Assembly: GCF_009707865.1 (NCBI RefSeq)
Contig: NZ_WMBA01000019.1
Location: 1 to 64,000 of the forward strand
Length of the DNA: 64,000 bases
Reading direction: 5' to 3'
Origin: Amycolatopsis pithecellobii
Lineage (GTDB): Bacteria > Actinomycetota > Actinomycetes > Mycobacteriales > Pseudonocardiaceae
Shown here piece after piece: positions 22,348 to 30,491 of the stretch (position 1 is the stretch's first letter; each line of letters begins with the position of its first letter). The notes below the pieces were generated by a model. The model was not told where the DNA came from and made no database searches. It worked only from the letters and a program-made list of their open reading frames with translations. Both the position numbers and the translations under genes were made by a program.

Positions 22348-24249
22348 TTGTCTCGCAGACTTTTCAGGGCATTATGGCGCCTGGTCAGGCGCGTCCGCTG
22401 GGAGCCGGCTGGTCCGCTGTGGCGGCCGCTCGACATACGCGGGCGCGCCGAGTCATTCGTCGGTGGCGGGCGGGCGCTGAAAGTGCTCGACAAGCTGCGC
22501 GAGCCGTCGCGACGTCTGCGAGTCATCGGCGTGGCGGCCGCGTCCGGGATGGGCGCGTCGCAGTTGATGCACTACTGGGTTTCGTTGCTGGGCAAGGGCG
22601 AATTCACGGTCAAGTACATCGACCTCAAACCGGTCTCCAGTGACGATGAAATCGTTGAGCTGCGCACGAATCTCATGCTGGAGCTGGGTGTCGAGGCGGA
22701 GGAAATCGCGGGGGCCGGCGAAGCCGAACTCTGGAGTAGGTATTGGGTGGTGACGCGGGAAAAGCGGCTCATCCTGATCCTCGAGAACGCGAAAGACGGC
22801 GGACACGTCCGGAAACTGTTGCCCGGCCCCGGCGGCAGCGTGATCGTCACCAGCCGTGAGCTCCTGCCGGGGCTCGACGGCGTGTACACCGACACGATCG
22901 CACTCGGCCGAGTCGAACCCGTGCACGGCCGGGAACTGCTCGCCAAGTACGCGGACCGGAAGTGGACCGCGGCGGAGCTCGCCGCCGTGGACGCGGTCGT
23001 GGCCGGGTGCGGCGGAAATCCGCTCGTCCTTCGGCTGGCCGGCTGGCTGCTCACGGGCGAGGAAAGACTGACCTTGCGCGGCCTCGCCGCGACCACCCGG
23101 CAGCGGCCGGGGGCGGAAACGATTCTCGACCTTTGCTACGCGCGTCTGGGACCTGACGCCGCCAAGATGCTCGGTTTGCTGGGGGCGCACGCCTATCCCC
23201 CGGTGTTGCCGGGCGCGGCGGCCGCGCTGGCCGACCTGCCGCCGGAGGCGGCCCGCCCCGGCATCGCGCAGCTGATCGGCTCGCCGTTGGTCAAGATCGA
23301 CGAGGACGGGCGGATCGACCTGCCGGGCCTCATTCGCCGTTACGCGGCCGCCAAAGCGCCCCCCGACGATGCCGCGCCGAACCGGCTGATCCGCTGGCAC
23401 ATCGCGTCGATCGCCGGGGCCGGCGAAGCGTTTGCCCCTGGCTGGGTCGGCGACCAGCTCCCGGTCGATGCGTCCGATCTGCATCCGCTTCGGTTCCGCC
23501 CGGACGAGCCGGGACTCGCGCTGGACTGGATGTGGCGGGAAGTGCCGACCGTGCTCGCGCTGATGCGAGTTCTCGGGGCCGGCCAACGGGAAGCGTGGCA
23601 GCTCTTGGTGTTCCTGATGCCGGCGCTGTTCGTCAGCAAGCCGCGCGGCGAATGGCGCGATCTCGCGCGGCTCGCCGAACGCAACGCGCGGGAGGCGAAG
23701 GACGACCTCGCTGTCGCACGGTGCCTGCACACCAGGGCTTGGATCGAACACGAGATGGGGCAACACGAGCCGGCGGTGGCGTTGCTGGAGGAGGCGTTGC
23801 GCCTCCACGCCGGGTTGAACGACCCCTGGGGCCTGGCCTGGACGCTGCACGCGCTGGGCGCCTGCCACGCGGCGGTCGGCCGCCACGCGCAGGCGCGCGA
23901 GTGCCTCACCGCCGCCCTCGACCATTTCCGCTGGAACTGGCGGTTCGGTGCCGCGATCCTGCTGTGGACCAGGGCGACGACGTTCGAGGGTGTCGAGGCG
24001 GTCAGGGAACTGCACGAGGCGCTGACCATCGCCCGCCGGGTGCGCAACGGCCTGCTGACCGGGCTCATCCACCACCAGTTGGGGTTGCTGCACCGCGACC
24101 GCGGGGACGCGCGCCGCGCGCAGCACCATTTCAAGATGGCACGGGAACTTCGCCGCGAGGCGGGTGACCGGTGGGGCGAAACGGAAAGTCACCGCGTGCT
24201 CACGCAGGTGCGCCGCGCGAGTGGCCCAGTGACGCGGGGCTCCGCTTGA
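22348..24249 (+). CDS. STAND/NB-ARC-like protein with TPR repeats, degenerate P-loop
   Basis: 633 residues from a TTG 6 bp behind GGAGG. FVGGGRALKVLDKLRE (37-52) replaces the usual FVGR lead-in. The P-loop position reads IGVAAASGMGASQL (60-73) and lacks the Gly-Lys-Ser/Thr of Walker A. RLILILENAKDG is a Walker-B-like strand with Glu for the usual second Asp, and VIVTSRE matches the sensor motif. A winged-helix-like part (about 270-340) is followed by TPR-type helices (LHTRAWIEHEMGQHEPAVAL, LHALGACHAAVGRHAQAREC, HHQLGLLHRDRGDARRAQHH). This layout is that of STAND sensors or regulators; nucleotide hydrolysis is doubtful here. The gap to the previous gene is 152 bp. Confidence 0.75.
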   Translation: MSRRLFRALWRLVRRVRWEPAGPLWRPLDIRGRAESFVGGGRALKVLDKLREPSRRLRVIGVAAASGMGASQLMHYWVSLLGKGEFTVKYIDLKPVSSDDEIVELRTNLMLELGVEAEEIAGAGEAELWSRYWVVTREKRLILILENAKDGGHVRKLLPGPGGSVIVTSRELLPGLDGVYTDTIALGRVEPVHGRELLAKYADRKWTAAELAAVDAVVAGCGGNPLVLRLAGWLLTGEERLTLRGLAATTRQRPGAETILDLCYARLGPDAAKMLGLLGAHAYPPVLPGAAAALADLPPEAARPGIAQLIGSPLVKIDEDGRIDLPGLIRRYAAAKAPPDDAAPNRLIRWHIASIAGAGEAFAPGWVGDQLPVDASDLHPLRFRPDEPGLALDWMWREVPTVLALMRVLGAGQREAWQLLVFLMPALFVSKPRGEWRDLARLAERNAREAKDDLAVARCLHTRAWIEHEMGQHEPAVALLEEALRLHAGLNDPWGLAWTLHALGACHAAVGRHAQARECLTAALDHFRWNWRFGAAILLWTRATTFEGVEAVRELHEALTIARRVRNGLLTGLIHHQLGLLHRDRGDARRAQHHFKMARELRREAGDRWGETESHRVLTQVRRASGPVTRGSA

Positions 24250-24328
24250 TCGACAATGGACCTCCCCGCTCCCGTCCACGGAGGCCACCGTTACCGCACT
24301 GACCTCGCGTCCCGCTCGGCTCATCCGC

Positions 24329-25876
24329 GTGCTGTTCGCCGTGCTCGTCGTGGTCGCCCTGGTGCTGGGTTACCTCGGGCTCGCCGAATACCTGGCGGGC
24401 AACCCGCAATACGCGCACCGGCCGATCGATCTCGTCTACTACGACCTGCAGCTGTTCGTGATCAACTCCGCGCCGGTCTCCAACGGCGGGCCGTACCCGT
24501 GGCCGCTGGAGGTCAGCCGGTTCCTCACGCCGGCGGTCACCGCCTACGCCGTGATCGAAGCGGCCAGGCTCCTTTTCGCAACGGAACTCGCGCGGCTGCG
24601 TGCGCGGCGGAGGGCCCGGCACATCATCGTGTGCGGCGACTCCGACGCCGCCAAGACGCTCGCCGGCAACCTGCGGGCACACCACAAGGTCGTGCACATC
24701 GACAGCGCGCGCAACCCGCAGGTCCTGGTCGGCGCCGGGCTCGCCCGCGCGGACCGGCTCTACGCGCTCGCCGACGAGACACCCACGAACATCGCCACGG
24801 TGCTCGCCGCCAGCCAGGTCGAGCGCCGGGCACACGCCTCGCTCGAAGTGCACGCCCATGTCGCGGACCCGGAGCTGGGTGAGGCGCTGCGCGACCGCGG
24901 CTGGCGTGACGAGCTCGAAGTCGATTTCTTTTCCCTGGACGGGGTTGCCGCCAAGCAGGTGCTTGCCGCCTTCCAGCCCGATGGGGAGCGGCTCGTGGTG
25001 ATCGGGCTCAGCGCGTTCGGCCGCGCGCTGCTGCTCGAACTCGCCCGCCGCGGGCGCCACCCCACGGTCGAGGTGATCGTCGCCGATCCGGACGGCGAGG
25101 CCGTGGTCGCCGAACTCAAGGCGCGGCACCCGTTTTTCGAAGCGGCCTGCCGGGTCACCGTGGTGCCTGTCTACATCCCGGAACCGGGCGTCCACCTCGT
25201 CTACGTCTGTCACGATGACGAGGAACGGGCATTGCGTGACGGGCTCACCGCGGCGGCGACAGTGGACGCGACGAGGGGTACGGTGATCGTCCGGATGGCA
25301 CAACTCGCCGGGGTCGGTGAGATGATTGTGGAGCACGGTCACGAGGATCGGTTGCGATTCGTAGGAGTGCTGGACATGGCAAGCGCTTACCTCTCGGAGC
25401 GCATCACCGACTCACTGGCGCGAGCCCTGCACCGGCGCTACCTGCGCGATCAGCAGGCACTCGGCGAGGACGTGCACGGCAACCCGTCGCTCGTCGACTG
25501 GGACGAGCTGCCGGACACGTTGCGTGACGCCAACCGTGCCTCGGCGGATGACATCGAGCGCAAGCTCGAACTGGTCGGCTGCCGGATGGTGCCGAGCCTG
25601 GACGCGGCGCCGTTCGCGTTCGAGCCCGACGAGGTCGAGCGGCTCGCCATCGCCGAGCACGAGCGCTGGATGGCCGAGCGCCGCGCCGACGGCTGGCGGC
25701 TCGGGCAGCGGCGGGACAACATGCGCAAACTGCACCCGGACCTACGGCCGTGGGACGAGCTGGGCGAAGCCGAACGGCAGAAGGATCGCAACGTCGTGCT
25801 CGCCTTGCCGGACATTCTCGCGGACGCCGGTTTCCGGATCGTGCGGCGGGGCGCGCGGGGTCAGCTCAACCGGTAA
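24329..25876 (+). CDS. Membrane-anchored TrkA-N-like protein with C-terminal RyR domain
   Basis: 515 residues from the GTG at 24329. Two membrane helices (about 1-20 and 65-90) are followed by two Rossmann-type TrkA-N domains (RHIIVCGDSDAAKTLAGNLR and RLVVIGLSAFGRALLLELAR) and a C-terminal RyR domain with EHERWMAERRADGWRLGQRR and DNMRKLHPDLRPWDELGEAE. Bacterial RyR domains have been linked by comparative genomics to nucleotide-signalled conflict systems; the ligand is unknown. The start is odd: GGAGG at 24280-24284 is placed ideally for 24290, but that codon is GTT. A CTG at 24299 is in frame. Its 3' end overlaps the convergent DUF3040 gene by 16 bp. Confidence 0.8.
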   Translation: MLFAVLVVVALVLGYLGLAEYLAGNPQYAHRPIDLVYYDLQLFVINSAPVSNGGPYPWPLEVSRFLTPAVTAYAVIEAARLLFATELARLRARRRARHIIVCGDSDAAKTLAGNLRAHHKVVHIDSARNPQVLVGAGLARADRLYALADETPTNIATVLAASQVERRAHASLEVHAHVADPELGEALRDRGWRDELEVDFFSLDGVAAKQVLAAFQPDGERLVVIGLSAFGRALLLELARRGRHPTVEVIVADPDGEAVVAELKARHPFFEAACRVTVVPVYIPEPGVHLVYVCHDDEERALRDGLTAAATVDATRGTVIVRMAQLAGVGEMIVEHGHEDRLRFVGVLDMASAYLSERITDSLARALHRRYLRDQQALGEDVHGNPSLVDWDELPDTLRDANRASADDIERKLELVGCRMVPSLDAAPFAFEPDEVERLAIAEHERWMAERRADGWRLGQRRDNMRKLHPDLRPWDELGEAERQKDRNVVLALPDILADAGFRIVRRGARGQLNR

Positions 25877-26145
25877 AGCCAGGTGCGCCAGAGGATCGCG
25901 GTGGGCACCGCGACGGTCAGGACCGCGCCGAACACGATCAGGAACGTATTTCGCGACTGCGCGCCGGCGACCATGATGAACAGGCCGGCCACGATGGAAC
26001 AAAGGGCACCAACAATCGCGAACACCACTCCGGGAATCCGCATCGGCCGCAGCTCGGACAGTCGCTGGGCCAGGCGCGGATTCTCCTCGGCCAGCTGCCG
26101 CTCGATCTCGCTCAGCCGCCGCTGCTCTTCACCGTGAAGTGCCAT
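25861..26145 (-). CDS. DUF3040 family membrane protein
   Basis: 94 residues. The N-terminal half starts with the DUF3040 signature MALHGEEQRRLSEIERQLAE (a short amphipathic helix), followed by two membrane helices (PGVVFAIVGALCSIVAGLFI and FLIVFGAVLTVAVPTAILW). Function is not known for the family, which is confined to actinobacteria. The ATG at 26143-26145 is the family start; the longer reading adds unrelated residues. Convergent with and overlapping the RyR gene. Confidence 0.85.
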   Translation of the reverse strand: MALHGEEQRRLSEIERQLAEENPRLAQRLSELRPMRIPGVVFAIVGALCSIVAGLFIMVAGAQSRNTFLIVFGAVLTVAVPTAILWRTWLYRLS

Positions 26146-26286
26146 GCCGCACCGCCTTCGCCTCCCATTATGATCCCGGCTCCCTCGGTTTGTCATCGCA
26201 GTGATCTGTGTGAACTTTTTTCGGCAGTCGCAGCGTTGCTCACGGTGAGTAGGTAACATAACCTGCTGTTAACACTCTTGGGGGCT

Positions 26287-26309
26287 TGAAGTAGGGGGAA
26301 GTTACTTCA
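26287..26309. promoter_or_regulatory. Inverted repeat upstream of small peptide gene
   Basis: TGAAGTA (26287-26293) and TACTTCA (26303-26309) are perfect arms with a 9-bp spacer, 50 bp before the 41-residue reading frame. A TAACATAAC-like AT-rich patch lies at about 26255-26265. Operator or RNA hairpin; the binding factor is unknown. The rest of 26146-26359 shows nothing else. Confidence 0.4.
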
Positions 26310-26359
26310 CCTCGGGAGCGAGACCGCGCGTGCGAGCGTGCGGGGAGGGAGTTGTGACC

Positions 26360-26485
26360 ATGAGCGTGCGTCAGAAGGAGCAGGAGTCCACGCCGATCTT
26401 CGCCGAGCTGAGCGCGGAGTTCGATCTTGACCAGCTGCTCGGTGAGCTGACCGAACCGGACAATGGGGCTCAGCGGGACGACTGA
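26360..26485 (+). CDS. Small acidic protein, 41 residues
   Basis: ATG at 26360 behind GGAGGGAG. The product starts MSVRQKEQESTPIFAELSAE, continues FDLDQLLGELTEPD and ends in QRDD. It is acidic and probably one amphipathic helix. It ends 48 bp before the dienelactone hydrolase start on the same strand. No family recognised. It could be a small regulator or a peptide precursor, but no modification enzyme is adjacent and no Cys or other typical core is present. The good ribosome site and the upstream inverted repeat support a real gene. Confidence 0.5.
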   Translation: MSVRQKEQESTPIFAELSAEFDLDQLLGELTEPDNGAQRDD

Positions 26486-26533
26486 CGCGGGATCCTCGCC
26501 GCGCCACCGGTGATCCATGCCAAAGTGGGCCCC

Positions 26534-27277
26534 ATGAGCGATGCGATGCGGGCCGAGACGATCACGATCACCGGTGCCGGCGGCGCCGGGATCGAGGCGT
26601 ATCTGGCCAGGCCACTGGACGAGCAGCCGCGTGGCGGGGTGGTGGTCATCCACCACCTGCCCGGTTATGACACGGCCACCAAGGAAATCGTGCGGAAGTT
26701 CGCGGCCAACGGCTACAACGCACTGTGCCCGAACCTCTACTCACGGGAAGCGCCCGGTGCCGATCCCGATGACGCCGCCGCTGCGGTGCGCGCACAGGGC
26801 GGTGTCCCGGATGACCGGCTCGTCGGTGACGTCGACGGCGCCGCGAATCACCTCAGGGGACTGGACAACGCGAACGGGAAGATCGGCGTGATCGGCTACT
26901 GCTCCGGTGGCCGCCAGACCTTCCTGAGCGCGTGCAGCCTCCAGCTCGACGCCGCCGTCGACTGCTACGGCGCGTTCGTGGTGAACGACCCGCCGCCCGA
27001 GGCGCCGGTGACCATGAAACCCCTCCTCGGCCTCGCGCCCCAGCTTTCCTGTCCACTACTGGGTTTGTTCGGTGCCGACGACCAGTTCCCGGCGCCGGAC
27101 GAGACCGCGAAACTCGCGGCCGAACTCGACCGGCTCGGCAAGGACTACGAGTTCCACACCTACGACGGCGCCGGTCACGCGTTCTTCGCGGTCGACAGGC
27201 CCAGTTACCGCCCCGAAGCAGCCGTGCAGGGCTGGCAGCGGGTGTTCGACTTCTTCGGCAAGAACCTTGCGCGGTAG
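26534..27277 (+). CDS. Dienelactone hydrolase family protein
   Basis: 247 residues. Alpha/beta hydrolase of the DLH type: the nucleophile is Cys123 in GVIGYCSGGRQTF, with Asp in LLGLFGADDQFP and His in YDGAGHAFFAVDRP. VVVIHHLPGYDTATKEIVRK is the family N-terminal block (usually a Glu-bearing HE/HxxxG loop). DLH cleaves dienelactones in chlorocatechol pathways, but many paralogues hydrolyse other esters. The ATG at 26534 is chosen over an upstream GTG. It is followed 7 bp later by a DUF6295 gene. Confidence 0.9.
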   Translation: MSDAMRAETITITGAGGAGIEAYLARPLDEQPRGGVVVIHHLPGYDTATKEIVRKFAANGYNALCPNLYSREAPGADPDDAAAAVRAQGGVPDDRLVGDVDGAANHLRGLDNANGKIGVIGYCSGGRQTFLSACSLQLDAAVDCYGAFVVNDPPPEAPVTMKPLLGLAPQLSCPLLGLFGADDQFPAPDETAKLAAELDRLGKDYEFHTYDGAGHAFFAVDRPSYRPEAAVQGWQRVFDFFGKNLAR

Positions 27278-27284
27278 GGGAAAC

Positions 27285-27560
27285 ATGTGCACTTACCAGA
27301 CTGAGAAGATCGAGATCACCGGCAGCGGCAAGGCCGCGAAGGGCTGGTTCTCGTTGTCCCACGCGACCGTCTACGTCGACCACCCCGTGCACGCGCCCTT
27401 CGCGCACACGGTCAACATCGACTTCATCAACCCGGAAGACGGCCCGTCGGCGCGGGTTCCGGTGGAGCTCACGGAAGAGGCGGCACGCGCGCTCGCCGAC
27501 GCCATCCACCGCGCGCTCGACGCGGCGCCGCCCGGGCTCGCTTCGGTCGACCAGGCCTGA
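27285..27560 (+). CDS. DUF6295 family protein
   Basis: 91 residues starting MCTYQTEKIEITGSGKAAKG. The pattern includes GWFSLSHATVYVDHPVHAPF and HTVNIDFINPEDGPSARVPV, then LTEEAARALADAIHRAL. Short actinobacterial proteins of this family lie beside DLH genes, as here; the function is unknown. Conserved Cys2 and several His residues (26, 33, 37, 41) could bind a metal. It ends before a strong bidirectional hairpin. Confidence 0.75.
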   Translation: MCTYQTEKIEITGSGKAAKGWFSLSHATVYVDHPVHAPFAHTVNIDFINPEDGPSARVPVELTEEAARALADAIHRALDAAPPGLASVDQA

Positions 27561-27568
27561 TGCCGCTC

Positions 27569-27599
27569 CCGCTGTGCGTCCACTGTGGACGTACAGCGG
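27569..27599. terminator. Bidirectional hairpin between convergent genes
   Basis: CCGCTGTGCGTCCAC and GTGGACGTACAGCGG pair over 15 bp with one G-T type mismatch around a single T. It lies between the DUF6295 stop (+) and the PASTA gene stop (-). Its centre is the GTCCACTGTGGAC palindrome that recurs across the window. Confidence 0.75.
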
Positions 27600-27872
27600 T
27601 CAGGCAGGCAGCAGCGCCGATTCGGTCGGCGTCGGCGGCGTGAGGTCGGCGCTGGAATCGCGGCCGAGCTGTGTCCACAACACCACTTCGCTGCCCTGCT
27701 CGGCGCCGGCCGTGGCGATCGGAGCCTGCGCGACGACCACCCCGGACATCGGCTCGGGTTCGCCTTCGGGACCGGCCGGCACCAGCCCGGCGGCGCGGAC
27801 GATGTCACACGCGTCCTCGGCGCCCAACCCCACCACATCGGGCACCTCGGTCACGGGATGACGTCCGCGCAT
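27600..27872 (-). CDS. PASTA domain protein
   Basis: 90 residues, one PASTA unit: EVPDVVGLGAEDACDIVRAA, GLVPAGPEGEPEPMSGVVVA and QAPIATAGAEQGSEVVLWT. PASTA domains bind peptidoglycan fragments in Ser/Thr kinases and PBPs, but here there is no signal peptide, membrane helix or kinase, so this small free-standing protein probably has another role. The tail is disordered (TPPTPTESALLPA). Confidence 0.8.
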   Translation of the reverse strand: MRGRHPVTEVPDVVGLGAEDACDIVRAAGLVPAGPEGEPEPMSGVVVAQAPIATAGAEQGSEVVLWTQLGRDSSADLTPPTPTESALLPA

Positions 27873-28031
27873 GCCCCGATTTTAGATCCAGGTCGGCCGG
27901 GGTAGCCGGACAAGGAAAGCCGCCCGAGGGGAATCACCCGCAGATCGGCTGGCAATGAGGGCAGATCTGCGTCGGCGCCGGCTGCGGCCTGCCTAGGCTC
28001 TTGCCATTCGCTGGCAAGAGGACCGGGGTAG

Positions 28032-29468
28032 ATGAGCGACGAACAGGTGATCGTGGTCGGTGCGGGGCCGGTCGGGCTGTGGCTTGCCGGTGAGCTCCAG
28101 CTGGCCGGGGTTTCGACCCTCGTGCTTGAGCGCGCGCCCGAACGCAGTCCACATGCGAAGGCGCTGGCCCTGCACCCCAGGCTCCTGGAAATCCTGGCGA
28201 TGCGCGGGATGGAGCAGCCATTTCTCGCCGCGGGCAGGCAGGTCCCGTCGTGGCATTTCGGGATGTTGCCGGATCGGGTGGACTTCCGGTCGCTGGACAC
28301 CCCGTTCCCGTTCATGCTGGCGCTTCCGCAGACTCGCACCGAGGAGTTCTTCCACGAACGGGCGCTCGAGGTGGGCGCGCGGGTCTTACGTGGACACGAG
28401 GTCACCGCGCTCGCGCAGGACGACACTTCGGTGACTCTCGAAATCGCCGGGCCGTCGGGGAATTACACCCGCACCGCGGATTTCGTCGTGGGCTGTGACG
28501 GTTCCCGCAGCGTGGTGCGCAGCGCGGCCGGGATCGAATTCCCCGGCACCCGCGCCACCGTGTTCAGCGTCGTCGCCGACGTCACACTGGACGAACCACC
28601 GGAGCAACTGGGGAGCGGCTGGTCCAACGAAGGCGGCACGTTGATCGTCGTGCCGATCGGCGGCGGCCGGTTCCGTCTTGCCGGTTACGACGCGGCCCAG
28701 CAGGAGCCGGGTACCGAAGTCACGCTGGACATGGTGCGCGACTGGTCGATCCGGACCGCCGGTACCGACTTCGGGCTGCGGGATCCGTTGTGGCTCAACA
28801 GGTTCGGCAACGCCACCCGGAACGCCGCCACTTACCGCCGCGGCCGGGTGATGGTCGCGGGGGACGCGGCGCACATCCACTTCCCAGCCGGCGGGGTCGG
28901 ACTCAACGCCGGGGTGCAGGACGCCATGAACCTCGGCTGGAAACTCGCTGCCGTACTGCAGAACCGCGCCGCGCCGGACCTGCTCGACAGCTATCACGCC
29001 GAACGTCACCCGGTGGGCGCCGCGATCGGCGCCAGCACGCTGGCGCAAACCGCGCTGATCACCGCCACCACACCGGAGGGACAGGCGCTGCGCGCGGTCG
29101 TCAGCCAGTGGATCGCCACCCAGCCGGAGCTGTCGCTGACGCTCGCACTGGAGATGACCGCACTCGGCCTCGCTTACCCTGCCGCGGACGAGCACCCGCT
29201 GACCGGCACCCGGGCGCCCGCCGACGCCGAGCTGTTCGGTCTGCTGCGCCACGGAAAACCCTTGCTGCTGAACGTTTCCGGCGAGCCCCTGCCCACGTCG
29301 AGCGAATTCGGCGCGGGGCTCGGCATCGCGACACACACCCACGCCGGCTGGAAAGACGTCACGGCCGCCATCATCCGGCCGGACGGACACGTGTGGTGGG
29401 CCACCAGCGACGACGATCCCGACGCCGCCGCCCGGCAGGCGCTGGGCAACCTCGGCGTGCGGTTCTGA
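28032..29468 (+). CDS. FAD-dependent aromatic monooxygenase
   Basis: 478 residues of the group A flavoprotein hydroxylase family. VIVVGAGPVGLWLAGELQLA is the GxGxxG FAD site, VVGCDGSRSVVRSAAGIEFP the DG motif, and GRVMVAGDAAHIHFPAGGVG the GD motif. The C-terminal thioredoxin-like lobe (RHGKPLLLNVSG to WWATSDDDPDAAA) is typical of the PheA/TfdB and rifampicin/anthracycline monooxygenase subgroup. The substrate is unknown, probably an aromatic or polyketide. Alone on its strand; 3' end 3 bp from the convergent LLM oxidoreductase. Confidence 0.88.
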   Translation: MSDEQVIVVGAGPVGLWLAGELQLAGVSTLVLERAPERSPHAKALALHPRLLEILAMRGMEQPFLAAGRQVPSWHFGMLPDRVDFRSLDTPFPFMLALPQTRTEEFFHERALEVGARVLRGHEVTALAQDDTSVTLEIAGPSGNYTRTADFVVGCDGSRSVVRSAAGIEFPGTRATVFSVVADVTLDEPPEQLGSGWSNEGGTLIVVPIGGGRFRLAGYDAAQQEPGTEVTLDMVRDWSIRTAGTDFGLRDPLWLNRFGNATRNAATYRRGRVMVAGDAAHIHFPAGGVGLNAGVQDAMNLGWKLAAVLQNRAAPDLLDSYHAERHPVGAAIGASTLAQTALITATTPEGQALRAVVSQWIATQPELSLTLALEMTALGLAYPAADEHPLTGTRAPADAELFGLLRHGKPLLLNVSGEPLPTSSEFGAGLGIATHTHAGWKDVTAAIIRPDGHVWWATSDDDPDAAARQALGNLGVRF

Positions 29469-29471
29469 GCG

Positions 29472-30491
29472 TCAGCGCCAGCCGAGTTCGGGGGCGACGT
29501 AACGCAGCACGCTTTCGATCAGGTGGGCGTTGTAGTCGACGCCGAGCTGGTTGGGCACGGTGAGCAGCAACGTGTCCGCGGCGGCGATGGCCTCGTCCTC
29601 GGCGAGGTCCTTGACCAGCTGGTCCGGCTCCCCCGCGTAGGTCTTGCCGAAGCGCGCGACCACATTGTCGATGTAGCCGACCTGGTCCTGGCTGCGGGCC
29701 TCGCGGCCGAAGTAGGCGCGGTCGGTGTCGTCGACGAGCGGGAAGATGCTGCGGCTGACCGACACGCGGGGTTCGCGCTCGTGCCCGGCGGCGGCCCACG
29801 CGGTCCGGAACATCTGGATCTGCTCGGCCTGCAACTGGTGGAACGGGACGCCGGTGTCCTCCGTCAGCAGCGTCGAACTCATCAGGTTCATGCCCTGCTC
29901 CGCCGTCCATACCGCGGTCTCGCGGCTGCCCGCTCCCCACCAGATGCGTTCACGCAAGCCCGGTGACTGCGGTTCGACGGGCAGCAGCTGTCCCGGTGGA
30001 TTGGGAAACATCGGGTGCGGGTTGGCTTCGGCCACCCCCTTGCCGGTGATGACGTCGAGGAACAGCCGCGTGTGCTCCCGTGCCATCTCGGCGGGATCCT
30101 CGTCGCGCCCGTAGCCGAAGTAGCGGAACCCGTCGAGGACCTGCTCCGGGGAGCCACGGCTGACGCCCAGCTGCAGCCGCCCGCCCGCGATGAGATCCGC
30201 CGCGCCGGCGTCTTCGGCCATGTAGAGCGGGTTCTCGTACCGCATGTCGATAACGCCGGTGCCGATTTCGATCCGGCTGGTCCGCGCCCCGATCGCGGCC
30301 AGCAGCGGGAACGGCGAGCCGAGCTGCCGGGCGAAGTGGTGGACGCGGAAATACGCCCCGTCCGCCCCGAGTTCCTCCGTCGCCACCGCCAGCTCGATCG
30401 ACTGCAGCAACGCATCGGACGCCGACCGCGTCATCGAATGCGACGACGGGTTCCAGTGTCCGAACGAGAGGAACCCGATCTTCTTCTTCAC
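29472..30491 (-). CDS. LLM class flavin-dependent oxidoreductase
   Basis: 339 residues, a luciferase-like (bacterial luciferase/alkanal monooxygenase) TIM barrel using FMNH2 or F420. KKIGFLSFGHWNPSSHSMTR is the N-terminal strand, GADGAYFRVHHFARQLGSPF and RIEIGTGVIDMRYENPLYMA the conserved family blocks, and ADLIAGGRLQLGVSRGSPEQ the flavin-loop region. The start is a GTG overlapping the TAG of the upstream hydroxylase by one base. Last gene of the aromatic-degradation operon. Confidence 0.88.
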   Translation of the reverse strand: MKKKIGFLSFGHWNPSSHSMTRSASDALLQSIELAVATEELGADGAYFRVHHFARQLGSPFPLLAAIGARTSRIEIGTGVIDMRYENPLYMAEDAGAADLIAGGRLQLGVSRGSPEQVLDGFRYFGYGRDEDPAEMAREHTRLFLDVITGKGVAEANPHPMFPNPPGQLLPVEPQSPGLRERIWWGAGSRETAVWTAEQGMNLMSSTLLTEDTGVPFHQLQAEQIQMFRTAWAAAGHEREPRVSVSRSIFPLVDDTDRAYFGREARSQDQVGYIDNVVARFGKTYAGEPDQLVKDLAEDEAIAAADTLLLTVPNQLGVDYNAHLIESVLRYVAPELGWR

